Shown: positions 46,653-59,354 of the stretch, piece after piece
How the letters are laid out: each line of letters opens with the position of its first letter
How positions within the stretch are numbered: the stretch's first letter is position 1
Source of the DNA: Diphasiastrum complanatum
Lineage: Eukaryota > Streptophyta > Lycopodiopsida > Lycopodiales > Lycopodiaceae
Assembly (NCBI GenBank): GCA_029204225.1
Contig: CM055113.1
Location: 19,925,798-19,989,797 of the forward strand
Reading direction: 5' to 3'
Length of the DNA stretch: 64,000 nt
Notes under the pieces: model-generated
The model's input: only the letters and a program-made list of their open reading frames with translations
What the model was told of the DNA's origin: nothing
The model's database searches: none
Translations under genes and position numbers: made by a program

Positions 46653-49420
46653 GTGGAGCCCTCCAATAGCTCTCGTCTTATGTAGAGGAGCCAGAGTCCT
46701 CAAGGATAGCTGAGGAGAGAGAAAATCCATCCGCTTACTTATGCACAGATATTTGTGCTACATCACAAACAAACATTCAAGAAGTTGTTCTTGATTTAGG
46801 TGCCGCATCACATTTTTTGACAACAAGACACATGATAGCTAACTTTCGAAAAACAGATTCATCCAAATATATCATACTGGGAGATGGATCGCAACATCAA
46901 GTGAACGGGACTGACGCATTATGGTTGTACACCAATGGTAGAGACAAAAGATTTGATGATGTCTTATATGTACCTACCTTACAAAAGGATCTTATATCTG
47001 TGGCAAGAATAGCAGATGTCGGGACACGTGTAACATACACAAATGAAACATGCAACGTGACTGATGCCAACACCAACACTCTCATTACACAAGGCAAACG
47101 TAAAGGCAACCTATATCATCTAAAGGTATGCCTACCAACAGAGCAAGCTCATCAAGCCCATGAGTCAATTGATTTCCTATGGCATAAAAAACTATAAAAA
47201 ACTGTCACATGAACCCAATGGCGCTATACAAAGCAAGCCAGAATGGCACATTCATGGGAGTAAGCATTAAGGATGCAAGCTTGACACCCTGTGATGCATG
47301 CAACAAAGGCAAAATGTCACGAACACCTTTCACGAAAGATTTGTCCAGAGCAACAGAGCTTCTAGAACTAACACACTCTGACATTTGTGGACCTTTCAAT
47401 GTAGTCTCTGTGGGAGGCTCACAATACTATATCACCTTTATTGATAACTTCAGCAAGTTTTCCACTGTATCAAATCTGATGCTCTTGTTAAGTTTACAAA
47501 ATATGTAAATTGGGCTGAAAAATGGACCGAAAGAAAAGTCAAACAGATTCGAACTGACAGAGGTAGAGAATACATCTCCAACCGCTTTGCTGATTTCTGT
47601 AGCAGTCATGGTATCCTTCATAGGAAGACTGCGGCCTATACACCACAACACAATGGTGTAGCAGATAGAAAGAATAGAACTATCATGGAAGTAGCAAGGT
47701 GCATGATGACCTATTCAAAGGCATCAAAATCAAGTAGTAGCTACGGCCACTTACCTATAGAATAGGACAATCAAATCAGGCGTTCCTCACATTACACCAC
47801 ATGAGGTATAGTGGGGCAGTAAGCCTAATCTAGCTCATGTACGTACCTTTGAATGTATAGCATATGCATACATTTCTGACAAGATCCGCAAGAAGCTGGA
47901 CAAAAAGGTCGAGCAAGGATACCTTGTAGAATATGATACACATTCATCATACTACAGAATCTATTTGCCGAATACTAATCAGATTAAAATCGTCAGAGAT
48001 GTGAAGATCGATGAGACACGATAGCCAACGAAGATTAAATTGGCTATGAAATTCTAGGTAACTCATACTACAACCTGCCGACATCGACATCGACAGAGGG
48101 AGCACACCCTGACAACCAAGAACATGAAGGTGTTCAAATTCCAGATGGACTAAGTGACAGTTCAGATGACAAATAGCCCAACATACAGCTTGTGCCCAGA
48201 ACCTGTGACACACAAAAAATCTGCCATCAACAAAAGACACAAAGGCAAGGCAATCGCCGCACTTACGGCACCACCAAGGAGATCCAGCAGAGAGAGAAGA
48301 AAACCTGTCAAATATACACCAGACAGTTTTGTCTCAACTCAAGAAGAGTTATGCGGATTCGGTGGTGAACCACAAAAATATGAAGAGGCTATCAACAGCC
48401 CAGAGAAAGAAAATTGGATTAAAGCCATGGAAGATGAGATGACCTCCATGAAACAGAACGAAGTATGGAACCTCGAGCCTTTACCAGCAGACAAGAAAAC
48501 TGTCAAATGCAGATGAGGCTACAAATACAAATATGGATCATATGGCAATGTATCAAAATACAAAGCCAGACTAGTTTCCAAGGGATTTTCACAAAAGTAC
48601 GATGTGGCCCTACAGTGATACCATTTTTCTGGTAGTCAAACATACTTCGCGACGCATATCATTTGCATATGCAACAGCCTACAGTCTCAAGATCCATATC
48701 GTAGATAAGAAGGCAACATTTCTGCACAAAGATCTGAAGGAGGAAATCTACATGGACCAACTACTAGGATTCACATGCAAGACATTTCTTAGCTTTGCCT
48801 GCAAAATGCACAAGAGCATCTATGGACTAAAACAATCCGCTAGGCAATGGTATAAAAAAAAGAATCACGCACTCGGATCCTTGGGCTTCTAGCCTTTAAA
48901 AGCTGATTATGATGTCTATGTGAAGATAATAGATGGTAAAATCATTATCATTGGAGTCTACGTCGATGATACATTGATTCTGTCAAGAAAGGACACTATC
49001 ATTGCACAAGTAAAAAGGGATATCTCAAAACACTTCGAGATATCAAATCTAGGTGAAGCAAGATGCTACCTAGGTTTACAGATTGAAAGAGAACTTGGAG
49101 GTGGAAAATTATTTTTGCACTAGTCGAAATATATTCACAAAATAATTGAAGACTTCCAAATGATAGATTGTAAGAGAGTAAATGCTCCAATGGTTCCTGG
49201 TATAGTGTTGAGTAATGAAGACTTCCTGAAGAACGATGAAGAGCAGGAAGCTATGCTACAAAAACCCTATAGAAGGCTTATAGGTTCATTAATGTATCTG
49301 CTAGACAACACATGACCAGACATCGCCTATGCAATATTCAGAATGAGCCAGTTCAACATTAAGCCAGGATATGCTTGCTTGGAACTGCCCTTGAATTATT
49401 ACAAAAGATTCATTTTGCTC
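46653..49420 (+). pseudogene. Protease, integrase, RT and RNase H start of element I
   Basis: Protease VVLDLGAASHFLTTRHMI (DSGAS decayed to DLGAAS). Integrase: FLWHKKL, CDACNKGKMSRTPF, LTHSDICGPF, FIDNFSKFS, RTDRGREYIS and NGVADRKNRT. RT: NWIKAMEDEMTSMKQNEVW, KYKARLVSKGFSQKY, KSIYGLKQSARQWY, IIGVYVDDTLIL (48945-48980, YVDD intact) and GEARCYLGLQIERE. The start of RNase H (YRRLIGSLMYL, DIAYAIFRMSQF) fades out after 49370. Many frames and stops. Confidence 0.78.
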
Positions 49421-49579
49421 TTTGCTAGGTTAAATCCAAGAAAATCATGGATCAACTACCACTTGCTAGACTGTACTACCATGCGGATTGACCATTGCCT
49501 TCGTGTAGTAGTAGGATCATTCCAATTCGATTGTTCGACCTGTCCGAGTCCATGGCCTCTCCACTCAATTTCCCCAGCA
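49421..49579 (+). repeat. 3' part of the J LTR
   Basis: Ends TTCCCCAGCA before PBS TGGTATCAGAGC (49580-49591). The left boundary is not visible because the U3 is gone. Confidence 0.5.
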
Positions 49580-49787
49580 TGGTATCAGAGCTTATCTGAT
49601 CCCTTAATCTGATATTTATATCATATTAGAAGTGGTTTTATCTCAAAGTTTAATAGCCTAATAAGCTTTCCACAGAATTTGATTCTATCAGCCGATAAAA
49701 TAATTGTCTCCTTGTTTTGTAAATAGCATTAGTTTTTTCATTCTTAAGTCATTGATAGTAATTACTGTCACTTAGACTAACCTCCAC

Positions 49788-50696
49788 ATGGATTTCCAAG
49801 GGAAAGTCAGTCCCATCGTGGACAAGCTCGATGGAGCCAAGTACCATCTATGGAAATTTAAGATGAAAGTTGTACTAATGGCTAAAGAATTGTATGATGT
49901 TGTCACAAGTGCAGAGGCAAGACCCGAAGCAGATGACGCTGCAATCTCCCGATGGAAGCTGAATGATGGAAAGGCTTTCGCACTGATCATCCTCAACATA
50001 TGAGACACGCAAATCGGCCATGTGTTTGAAGTTCAGACCTCCAAGAAAGTCTAAGACATCATTAGAGTCCTATACGAAGTTTGGAACGTAGCTTCCATGC
50101 TACATCTCGGAAGAAAATTCTTCTCCCTCAAGTTAACAAGTGGTGATTCTCTACAGAATCACATCAACTAGTTCAAGAACTTGCTGAAGCAAATGGCCGT
50201 TGTTCAATCAATCATAGACAATCAAGATGCAGTAATGACAATGCTTTCAAGCTTGCCAAGCTCATACGATAGCTGGGTGATGATCATCACGACACACCCA
50301 GAGCTGACTCTTTCAAGTGTCATTACAATGTTGTCGCAAGAAGATCACTAGAAGGAACAAACCCTACAGTCCTTCAACTGTCGACTCTCACGTCTTATAC
50401 ACCAACAGAGGCTCAACTAAGCAGAAGAAGAAAGGCCCAAAGCAATCAAAACAAAACCAGTTGTTGACACAACGTAAAGAGCAGTCCAACCCCCCAACAA
50501 GGAAGAAGTTGTTCTACAGTTACTACAAACGAACCAACCATGAGATTCAAGATTGTCGTATACTACAAGCCAAGAACAATAGCAAAGGGCAATCGAATCA
50601 GATGGCAAATGCAGCTGCAAAAGCACCACAACCCAACCAAGAAGCAAATCATGATGCATTCATGACTAGCCATCAAGAAACATCAATCGACAACTC
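49788..50696 (+). pseudogene. Gag of element J
   Basis: ATG at 49788: MDFQGKVSPIVDKLDGAKYH, then LWKFKMKVVLMAKELYDVV. A TGA ends the first frame at about 50001; later frames carry LGRKFFSLKLTSGDSLQNHI and DAVMTMLSSLPSSYDSW. The zinc knuckle region reads FYSYYKRTNHEIQDC near 50515: both leading Cys are Tyr, so it cannot bind zinc in the usual way. Confidence 0.78.
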
Positions 50697-51745
50697 TTGG
50701 TTCTGGATTTTGGAGCCACACAGCACATGACTAGGCATATCGGCTGTTTTGAGTCCTATATGCCTTATAGTACCAAAAGATATGTTTACATGGGCGACAA
50801 TAACACACAAGCTATCAAAGGTGAAGGTACAGTAAGATTGAGCTTTGCAAATGATCAATCCAAACTACTTTCTATTGTCCTACACGTACCAAATCTTTCT
50901 ACAAATATGCTCTCTGTAAGCAAAATTACAGATCTAGGACACAAAGTAGAATTCGAATTTGATCAATGTAAAGTAGTCAATAGGACAGGCAAGATCCTAG
51001 CACTTGGAAAGAGGCATGGATACTTGTATAGATTAAGTCATTGTTTTTCTGCCTCTAGTCAAGCTCTTAATACTTCTGTACAAATTAATAAAAGTTTACT
51101 TTGGCATTATAGACTTGGTCATTTGAATCATGCTTATGTATTACACATGTCTAAGAAATCTATTGTTCTTGATCTCGACTATCTAGAAAGGAAAGTTGAA
51201 TTACATGTCTGTCAAGACTGTTTAGTCAGTAAACATGCTAGGAAACCATTTAGATCAAGCCATCAGCATGTTTCTAAAGGATTATTAGATGTTGTACATA
51301 CAGACATATGTGGCCCAATGTAGAATACTTCACTAAAGTATGCAAAGTACTTCATAGCTTTTATTGATGATTTTTTCAAAAGGACGATGGTGTACTTTAT
51401 TAAAAAGAAATCAAAAGCTTTCAATTGCTTCAAAATATTCAAGAAGCGTGCAAAGAAAGAAACTGGTAAGAAGATTTAAGCCCTGAGCTCTAACAATGGT
51501 GGAGAATACATCTCTACTAAATTCAAGGAGAACTGCCGATTCCAAGGCATTAAACAGTAGTTTATCACTCCCTATTCACCCTTAGTCCAACGGCTTAGCT
51601 GAGAGGAAGAACCATACCCTTGTTGAGTCAGTCAAATGCATGATGGCACATGTATTTTTACCAAAGAATTTCTAGGTACAGTGTTCGGATGCATCGCCTA
51701 CGCACAATCCTGAAGGAGACAAGAAAGAAATTCGACTTCCAAGGT
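50697..51745 (+). pseudogene. Protease and integrase of element J
   Basis: A 208-codon open frame begins with the protease motif VLDFGATQHMTRH (DSGAT decayed to DFGAT). It continues KGEGTVRLSFAND, NMLSVSKITDLGHKVEF, then LLWHYRLGHLNHAYV and VHTDICGPM, ending in a stop at 51321. Further fragments FIDDFFKRTMVYFIKKKSKA, NNGGEYIST and AERKNHTLVE follow. After a deletion at about 51678, VFGCIAYAQS is the integrase C-terminal region. Confidence 0.8.
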
Positions 51746-51769
51746 CTCAAGACCATCCTGATCCACCAC

Positions 51770-51990
51770 AATCAAATTGAAGTACCTTGATCTTGGTACC
51801 TAATTGATTTTCACCAATTCTTTGAAATTTTTGAAGCATTCAAATGCATCAAACTTTTCTCTAATCGTGTAGATCCAAGTCCTTCTTGAGTAATCATCAA
51901 TGAAGGTCATAAAGTAAAAAACTTACCAATTGGCATTACCATCATTGGTTTGCATAGGTCTGAGTGTACTAGCTCAAGCACTCGCTAGCC
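51770..51990 (-). pseudogene. Copia integrase fragment, minus strand
   Basis: Minus-strand frames read LELVHSDLC, then (one base shift) FMTFIDDYSRRTWIYTIREK and FECFKNFKELVKIN. This is the integrase core of another copia copy in opposite orientation to J. Confidence 0.72.
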
Positions 51991-52369
51991 CATGTATGTA
52001 GTTTTGTACAGTTAAAATAAATAAGTGTGAGGGATCTGGCACATTATGTGTGCCTTCAAGGAGTCTAGATCAATTGCGCACTAACACTTTTATAATTGAA
52101 ACTTTTGGCAAATGTTTATGTCAAGCAAGAATTTTTGCTTTTTTTAAAAGCAAGTGACATGAAGCTTTTCCCTTGCTCTTTGGATTTCACATAACCTTGA
52201 ACTAGTGAAAAACTATTTTAACATAGATAAGGTGATTCTTTGCTTAATCTAACACATGGTGGTAGATAATCTCTTGATAGGCTCACTCTCAATAAACTTG
52301 GATAATATAGTAATAGTGGTTTTTATGAAGACTATCAAATACTCCCTTTTCTACCAAGCTCGAGTTGGG

Positions 52370-52738
52370 AGCACTAAAGAATACAAATATCTGAGAGTGG
52401 AAATCTCTCAAAACATCCACTACAAAGCTTAAGGCCTAGATAGCCCCTGGGACCCATGTCCAAGAGCTATCAAGGCCCTAACTCGAGTTCCAAAGCTAGC
52501 TCATGACTATGACTACTTGACTAGCTCACCACATGTCGAAGTTCCTAAACTTGCTCTAGGACTTTGGAAGTGTCACCCATTTGAATCTTTTGAGACATGC
52601 TTGTTGCACCCAAGTCAGCTTCACAAGAGTTATTTTTGTGGTTTGCAAGCATTATGCAAAAGAAGAGTTCATTTATGGAAGAAAAAAATGTTATTACATG
52701 AATCCAAAGTAGTTCTAATCATACTACAAAATCTTTAG
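52370..52738 (+). pseudogene. Possible LINE reverse transcriptase remnant
   Basis: The frame TKEYKYLRVEISQNIHYKA, followed after a stop by LQALCKRRVHLWKKKML, has the spacing of the C-terminal part of some plant LINE RTs (EFKYLG...SNYHW, then CK..ELW.WK). The match is weak, with no catalytic motif in range. It may be chance. Confidence 0.22.
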
Positions 52739-54095
52739 GGAGCAAGTGTACATTCATCATCAAGTCTTATGATTGTGATACTAGTAGAAAGCTCCTTAAT
52801 TGCATATGTGGAAGTCAATTAAACTACCCTTCATCCCATTCTTTTAGTTAAACACAGTCATCTTATTTCAATAGTTGTAGTTGCAGTTAAAAGAAATATA
52901 ATATAGAAAAACAGCCAGAGGATGCCAACAAATACTATGTCATGGGTACAAGTTCATAGAAAGCCCAGTAAGATGAATTGACCCACATAATTGAGCAAAT
53001 TGAATCTATGTTTAAATTAAGAACACTAAGAGATACATAATCATCGTTTATGAAGATGCCACAAAATCATCAAATTTAACAAATGAATTGAATGTTGGAT
53101 GTCCAACAGACAAAATATATCATTATGCCATGAAGACAAATAAAAGTGAAAGAGGCCCGAGAGGAAGCTAAAAGAGACATGACAGTGTTTTTGATACTTA
53201 AGCTTGGAAAGTATGAGTCTTCAAAGGTCATCCACTAATGACTTGAACTAATTTATCAATCTCATGTATTGACGAGGATCGCTTAGGGTATCCACATGCA
53301 ATTATGTACAATTATCATTCAAGTTTGGTTCTTTCAAATTTACCAATACAATCGCATATATGGGCCATTAGATACCTACGTTTGATTTTCAAGGATATTT
53401 ATAAGGATTCAGAAATGAAATGGCTATTCTTGATTAGAAAAAGAACATGTTTGTTGATCATTCACTCAAAAGAAAAGCTTTGCGATGATGCTTTCAAGGT
53501 CTCGTCCTTTAACACAATCTACAAAGGATGGTTGCTTCCAAACCCACCTCCACTCTACAATCTTTTTATATATCCTTTTTGTAGTGGCGGGCAGTCCTTG
53601 AACTCCTGCAAAGTGAGCCCACAAGTGCAACCATTCAAACTTCATAATTCATCTAATTGCAATATATCCCATTGCAATACAAAGAGTATATGATATTCGA
53701 AGCCTTGTCATAAAAAGTAGACTTTTAGAATTAAAATTACCTAGCAACATTCTCAAAGGAAGAGGTCAAATCCTAGCTAAACAAGGAAAATAATCATGCA
53801 GATGTAGGTTTCAAGAATAGTGCAGATTTGCTGCTTGAATGAGTAATTTTTTTAGGAACATTTGATTGAAGTATGTAAGTTGCATCAAAACATGTGCCAA
53901 AACCTCCAGCAATTTGTACTATAGATCCTGCCATGAAATGCTAGAAAAGAGTGAAACTATTTTGCCAAAGGTTGAAGAAAAAATTTAGTCCTATATAGTA
54001 ATGGCCATAAAACTAATTTGCAAAAAACAAACTAACAAGAGTTGAAGGAAAATTTATGGTGATGTTATGTTGCCCTAATCTTCAAACCTCAAAAA
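52739..54095. other. Unclassified AT-rich sequence
   Basis: No TE domain or exon structure is recognised. The longest open frame (53304-53693, 129 codons) has no familiar motif and no codon regularity that I can see. Confidence 0.4.
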
Positions 54096-54332
54096 TGTTA
54101 GAAATCAATGATAAACTTGTTAATGCTCACTACGTACTTTATTGTTGCTAGTTGTTACCAGTTGTAAGTAGCTGCAGGCTAGTCTATTGTCAACTACTGG
54201 GTTTCTCTCTCTATATTCAGGGTTCACTATACTCTCTTTCAATTAGTGAATAGTGATGGTGTGTTCCTCTTCCTCATCTTCATGGTGATTGCTTATGATG
54301 AATGCTTAATAGTATTTATCTAATTATTTACA
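54096..54332 (+). repeat. 5' LTR of element K
   Basis: TGTTAGAAATCAATG...ATTATTTACA, 237 bp, placed by its TG...CA ends and by the PBS that follows. No second LTR remains, so the left end is provisional. Confidence 0.55.
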
Positions 54333-54994
54333 TAATATCAGAGCCCGATAGTCCTGCGTGTCTGATCAGTGGATACGACTTGGCATAGGCTCCGCAATGT
54401 AGTGAGAAAGTCCTTCACAGGAGGTGAAAGCTTGGAGAGGCAAAAGTTGGAAGACATCCTTCCTTTGTGCATTTTGCAGGTTTTGGAGCTTAGGATCATC
54501 AGTGGGGAATGAAGACACAGTCTCAGAAGCATCAAAAAGTCTAGGGTAGCATCAGACAGATTGAAAATCTGTTGAGTTGGGAGATTTTTACAATACTTCC
54601 AAGTTTTGTGTCAAAAGTGCCATTTGTGAGAGAGTTTTGCCAAGAAATCTCTCATTTGTTTGTTTGGGAAACTGCAAATCTAGTATTGCCATTCATAGTT
54701 ATGAGGCATTTAGGAACTGAAAAACTGTTATTTCATTGAGTTTTAGCCTACTTTTGTGATTTTGTGTTAAACTTGTGCAAACAAGTAGGATAGGTCTGAA
54801 AAACTCAGTATTCTCCATCATTTGCAGTGAGGGTAGTGTATGGAGATAGCCAACTACAAGGAGAGATGGATTTGTAGGTCATTACATAAAAAATCACAGA
54901 TTTTGGTGGAGATTTGAGTGAAAAATAGAATTTTTTGGCTGGAAAAACTCTATTGTTGGAAAGGTGTTGAACATGTCTGGAACGCGGCACACAG

Positions 54995-55160
54995 GCCCGA
55001 AATGCCACCAAAAGGCTTTGAAATGCCACAGAAGTGCCCGAAACGTCCAAAGTCTGCCCTGAAACGCCGAGAAAGTGCCCTGAAATCTTGGACACCTGTC
55101 CTAAAACACCAGAATTAGGGGTGAAACCCCGGTCCTGCAGCCCGAAATGCACGAAGGGGG
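54995..55160. repeat. Degenerate tandem repeat in the leader of element K
   Basis: About eight units of 20-22 nt with core GCCC(T)GAAAYGCC, spaced regularly. Far richer in GC than the surrounding leader. Confidence 0.7.
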
Positions 55161-55734
55161 TCCAACAGTCGCACGCCGAAGTGAATCAAAATTGCCCAGC
55201 GTCTCTAGGGGTGGGTCCCCTTGCAAACGCAGAAGAGTGAGAGTGCATGATACGGGTCAAAGGAAAAGGTCAAGCTGATCGGAGCCACAAATCTCGCACA
55301 AATCTGACGGCTAGGAATTTGCTGAAGTTTTTCTTCATCTTTCTTCAACTTCAAATGAAATTCTGAAAGGGCCCTTAACATCGGTACAAGGCCACTTTTG
55401 TTTAAGGTCTGTTCACTGGTGGTTTTTTGCAAATAAGTAGAAAACAGAGTGATAATTTGACCTAGCTAGAGAGACTATTTTTTGGATCTGATTAGATATG
55501 AGCTTTGCTGGTACAAAGGGCTACACGCTGATATAAAAATTTCTGAAATCGGAGATCTGTGCGCGATGGAGAAAATTTTCAAAAATGGCAGTTTGGTAAT
55601 AATTGCCATTTTACAGGCTTAAGGGCAGTTGTGAGCCATTTTAAGACCAAAATCTTCAATTTGGCACAACTTTCAATCCAAACGTCATTTGTCAATCTCA
55701 ATGAGTCAAGTAAATTGGAAGGAGCCGGCAACTA

Positions 55735-56640
55735 TGCAGTTTAGAAATTCAAACTGAAGAACATTTTGATGGAAAATGAGTTTTGGGAGATCGTGACAGT
55801 GAAGAAACAAGACCAGTGATTGAAAAAGATTAGCAGGCATATGACGAGAGAAAACGGAAAGCACAGAATGTCATCAACTTGTCAGTCATAGATGCAATTA
55901 TTTTCTACATTTCGGATTTAGAAGGACCGAAAGAAATGTGGGAGACGTTGAAGGCATTGTTTGAGACCACAAACACATCTTGAGTGCTATTCCTGAAGAC
56001 AAAGCTGCACACATTACGAATGAATGATGGTGCAACCATTGTCGATCACATATTGAAGGTAAAGGAGATCAATGATCAATTAGTCATCGTTGGAGAGCGA
56101 GTTCAGGATCGTGAGATCGTGCAATTGACATCGAACAGTTTGAGTGAGTCACATCAAATGTTTGTGACAAGTATAGCCACACGAGAGAATCTTCCAGCCT
56201 GTGAAGAGTTAGGTGGATTGCTTTTGCAAGAAGAACAACGTCAAGAGAACTTGAGTCATCGCAACAGGGGATTTGATCAAGCTCTTGCAGTCAGAGGACA
56301 TGGTGGAAGATTTGGTCCTGGAAGACACCAATCAAGAGGTGGAAACTCAAATTGTGGGTCGTCCTAGCAATTTCAAGAACAATCCAATGATGGCCCAAAT
56401 TGAGGCAATTGGCATCAAGGTCGAAATCAAGGACGCAGCAATCCAAGGCAAAGGAAACCTAGGAGTCATCGATATTGCAACAAACATGGTCATTGGGAGC
56501 GTGAGTGCTGCAAGAAAGAAAAGGAGTCAACTCAGTGGAAAGGCAAATGGTAGAGAGGCAATTATGCTGATCAACATCAATTTGATTATGATCAATACGA
56601 TGATGCAAGTGAGAGTTCAAACTTGCTCATTACGCCACTA
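55735..56640 (+). pseudogene. Gag of element K
   Basis: Frames give FKLKNILMENEFWEIV, MWETLKALFETTNTS, then a 127-codon segment (LRMNDGATIVDHILKVKEIN, LPACEELGGLLLQEEQRQEN) with a Gly/Arg-rich tail, typical of copia Gag. The knuckle at about 56460 reads HRYCNKHGHWEREC: the first Cys is His. Stops and frame changes throughout. Confidence 0.75.
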
Positions 56641-57660
56641 ATGACAAGTGAGGAAGGCATGGATACCTGTTACATCGACAGTGGAGCGTCCAAGTACATG
56701 ACTTTGAGGAAGGAATGGTTTTTAGATTTCAAGGAAATCCACAATGGCGATGAAGTTCGACAAGCTAATGACCAATTGCTACATGTTAAAGGATTTGGAG
56801 TGGTACCAGTAAAGCTAGCCAGTGGGATGATAAAGCGGATAAGCAATGTGCAATATGTACATGGTTTGGCTAAGAATCTACTATCCATTGGGACGATGGC
56901 TGATCAACAACTCAAGGTTGAGTTTGATAGTGACAAATGTCTCGTCAAGGACATCAAGAATTGCTACAAAGTGATTGCTACATGAGCTAGAGTCAACGAG
57001 AATCAACTCTACAAATTGAATGCGAGATCTTTTGCTCAAGCTATGGTAAGCATTGTTGATAGTCTAAGTGATCTTTGGCATCAACGATTTGGTCATATTA
57101 GTGCTCAAAGGTTATAGATTCTCAAAAGAGGTAATCTAGCTATTGGATTGTCTGATATTTCTTTTGAAGGAAAAATCTATGAAGGTTTCATTTTGGGAAA
57201 ACAACACAAAGAGAGGTTTCCCAAACTTGTGAAGCTAGGAGGCAGTGGCATTCTAGATGTTGTCCACAGTGATCTATGTGGACCAATGCAGAGTAGATCT
57301 CTTAGTGGCTGCTATTACTTTATTACCCGAATGCACAAAAACTTGTGATTTCTAGAGATGCTACATTTGACAAGATGGGTCAAGGTGAACAATCTGAAGT
57401 AATCATTGAACCTTTTGATGAGGGAGAGAAAGTACAGGTCAAGAAGAAAGTGAATTCTGATGTAGAAAATCCAATGGACAAAGACAAGTTTGATGCTGAA
57501 ATCCCTAAGAGAGTACCCAAATGGTACTTATCGATCACATGTGAAGCTAAGAAAAGAGATACTTCCAAATCTACCAAGCAGGGAGAGCTTAGAAGGTCAA
57601 GTAGAAATTGGAAACCTCCTGCAAGGTTAGAGATGAATCTAGCTCTAATAGGTTTGTGAA
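56641..57660 (+). pseudogene. Protease and partial integrase of element K
   Basis: Protease CYIDSGASKYMTLRKEWF with intact DSGAS. Then VKGFGVVPVKLASG, KNLLSIGTMADQQLKVEF, DLWHQRFGHISAQ, VVHSDLCGPMQSRSLSGCYY. Most of the integrase core is deleted after YYFIT. The remnant ISRDATFDKMGQGEQSEV and LRRSSRNWKPPARLE is the region before RT. The frame ends at about 57658. Confidence 0.8.
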
Positions 57661-58572
57661 GAATAAAAAGCTATCCAACTTGTCTATAGGGGTTGATGAG
57701 GAAAATCATCTTGCTTGTGTATTTACAAGTTGTAAATACTATTTTCTAGCATGTACAAACTCGAGCTACATGACATGCACAATGTCTAGATGGTCATATT
57801 TCACTTTGTTCCATTGTATATATCAAAGGTATGTGAATTGAGCACATGACCTTGTTGATTTGGGTGAGTTTGAGTTAGGTAGATCTAGATTTGATGACAT
57901 GCATAAAACTAGATGACATGCAAAATCAGTTAGTGTGCATGCATGCAACATGCAATCACTGCATGCAACATGCAAGTCAATATACATGTTCTACACATGT
58001 CCAAGTCATCTAGGGAAGTCACATGCAAGACATGCAAACACTATTTGACACATGCATGTAATTTTGTACATATCTAGTTGAGAATTTGACATTTGGACAA
58101 AGTAGGTAGGAGTTAGGTCCAATTTTAGCATGCAAGCTGTTAGGTGTCAATATGGTAGTAGTCTACACTTGATTAGGTGTAGGGAATGCATTGAATGCAA
58201 GGAGTACCACGAATTTTGGCCCTCTTATACATGTACATATCATTCTCATTCATATCTAATGATGAATCAAGCTTTGGTAGTTTCATAATGTCAAAATTGG
58301 ATCTCATTCTATTTTGCTTGTTTTGATATTCTTTCTCTAACTCGAGTAGAAGGTCTTCTTCATACATTATTTTGGTTATGTATTCTCTCTATTTGTGAGG
58401 AATTAGTTTTGCTTTGATATGTAGCATTCTAGATTGTGCTCTAGCCTCAGATCTTGTGATAGATTGCAGGATTGCTCTATAGGTAATCTGTGTGCCACCA
58501 CAAAGCATGGTCAAGATCATTCACACATTTCTTGTGGATCCCCACACATGTGAATTTTCTGGATTTTTCACA
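57661..58572 (+). repeat. 5' LTR of element D
   Basis: Right end GATTTTTCACA adjoins the PBS. Only 58247-58572 is shared with the second LTR (60731-61049); the left portion is assigned by position and by its resemblance in motif content to the B LTR. Around 57895-58140 there are about ten CATGCA (RY) motifs, including two 20-bp tandem units (57941-57960, 57961-57980). The left boundary is uncertain. Confidence 0.5.
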
Positions 58573-59354
58573 TGGTATTAGAGCCATACCATGCTTTGAA
58601 TGCTACTAACATTAGGTGTATGAAGAATTTTCTGTCAATTCAAGCTAGGAAGTTGTTTAGCAGTGTTTTGCTATCTTTTCTTGAACAAGTTTTTGGTGAA
58701 TGAGGTTAGAACTGATATTTTCAGTCCAAAACAGAGGATGTACGGAATTATGACTTTTCACACATGTGAAAACCAGAATACATCATTTGACTCTATCTCC
58801 TCTATGTTAGATCCAAAGGTACTGACTTTATAGCATGTTGAAAAGCTAGAAGAGTCCTCTATCCAGTGCAATTGGTTTCAATTCATTCTGATGACCCTAG
58901 TAGGAGTTATAAGCTCTTAAAGAGGGTAGGGAGAGACCCAAAACCGAGTGGACACTTTTTGATTTGAATATATTGCATGCATGATTCATCATTCACAGTT
59001 TTGGTACTCAATTTGAGATAGAATTGGATAAGACAAATTTCTACTGTCATAGACACATCATTTCACACAAAGTGTTGTGTTTTGAATTGAATGTGTGTTT
59101 CTAGAGCATTTTTCATTCGTTTGAAACTCGTGAGAAAATTTGACATCGGAATTGTAAGTGCTTCATCTGTAGATAGAGGCTAGATCCAAATTCAAGTTGA
59201 TTGATTTTTTGTTGTGGGATAGGTCTCACATAGCTATTGCAAGATTCTACATAGGATTTGGTAGTACACCCGATTATTTTGGTTCCTATAGTGAAAGAGA
59301 AGCAAGACATTCCATTCCATTTTTTGTTGTCTAATTACAAGAGTCTTCACATTC
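58573..59354 (+). other. PBS and leader of element D
   Basis: PBS TGGTATTAGAGCC at 58573-58585. Palindrome-like CACACATGTG lies at 58759-58768 (186 nt after the LTR), with a partner at 58543-58552 in the LTR end. No ORF of note. Confidence 0.78.

Larger units (their letters stand above)
45384..49420 (+). mobile_element. Copia-type element I, both LTRs lost
   Basis: Gag, zinc knuckle, protease, integrase, RT and part of RNase H in plus orientation, without recognisable LTRs or PBS. The left edge adjoins the truncated H LTR; the right edge fades near 49420 where the LTR of J begins. Heavily decayed. Confidence 0.78.
49421..51745 (+). mobile_element. Copia-type element J, 5' part
   Basis: LTR remnant, PBS, Gag, protease and integrase; RT and RNase H missing. 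It shares Gag and protease features with H and with the fragment at 63115, so these three form a second copia lineage. Confidence 0.75.
54096..57660 (+). mobile_element. Copia-type element K, 5' part
   Basis: Short LTR, PBS variant TAATATCAGAGCCC (54333-54346), long leader, Gag, protease and part of integrase, then a remnant before RT. The short LTR and different PBS spacing separate it from A-G. The right side is cut where the D LTR begins. Confidence 0.72.

Noticed and set aside
53304-53693. 129-codon ORF as a gene
   Set aside because: No domain, no exon context and unremarkable for AT-rich DNA of this length.
57941-57980. CRISPR-like short direct repeats
   Set aside because: Only two contiguous 20-bp units without spacers, inside an LTR of a plant retrotransposon.
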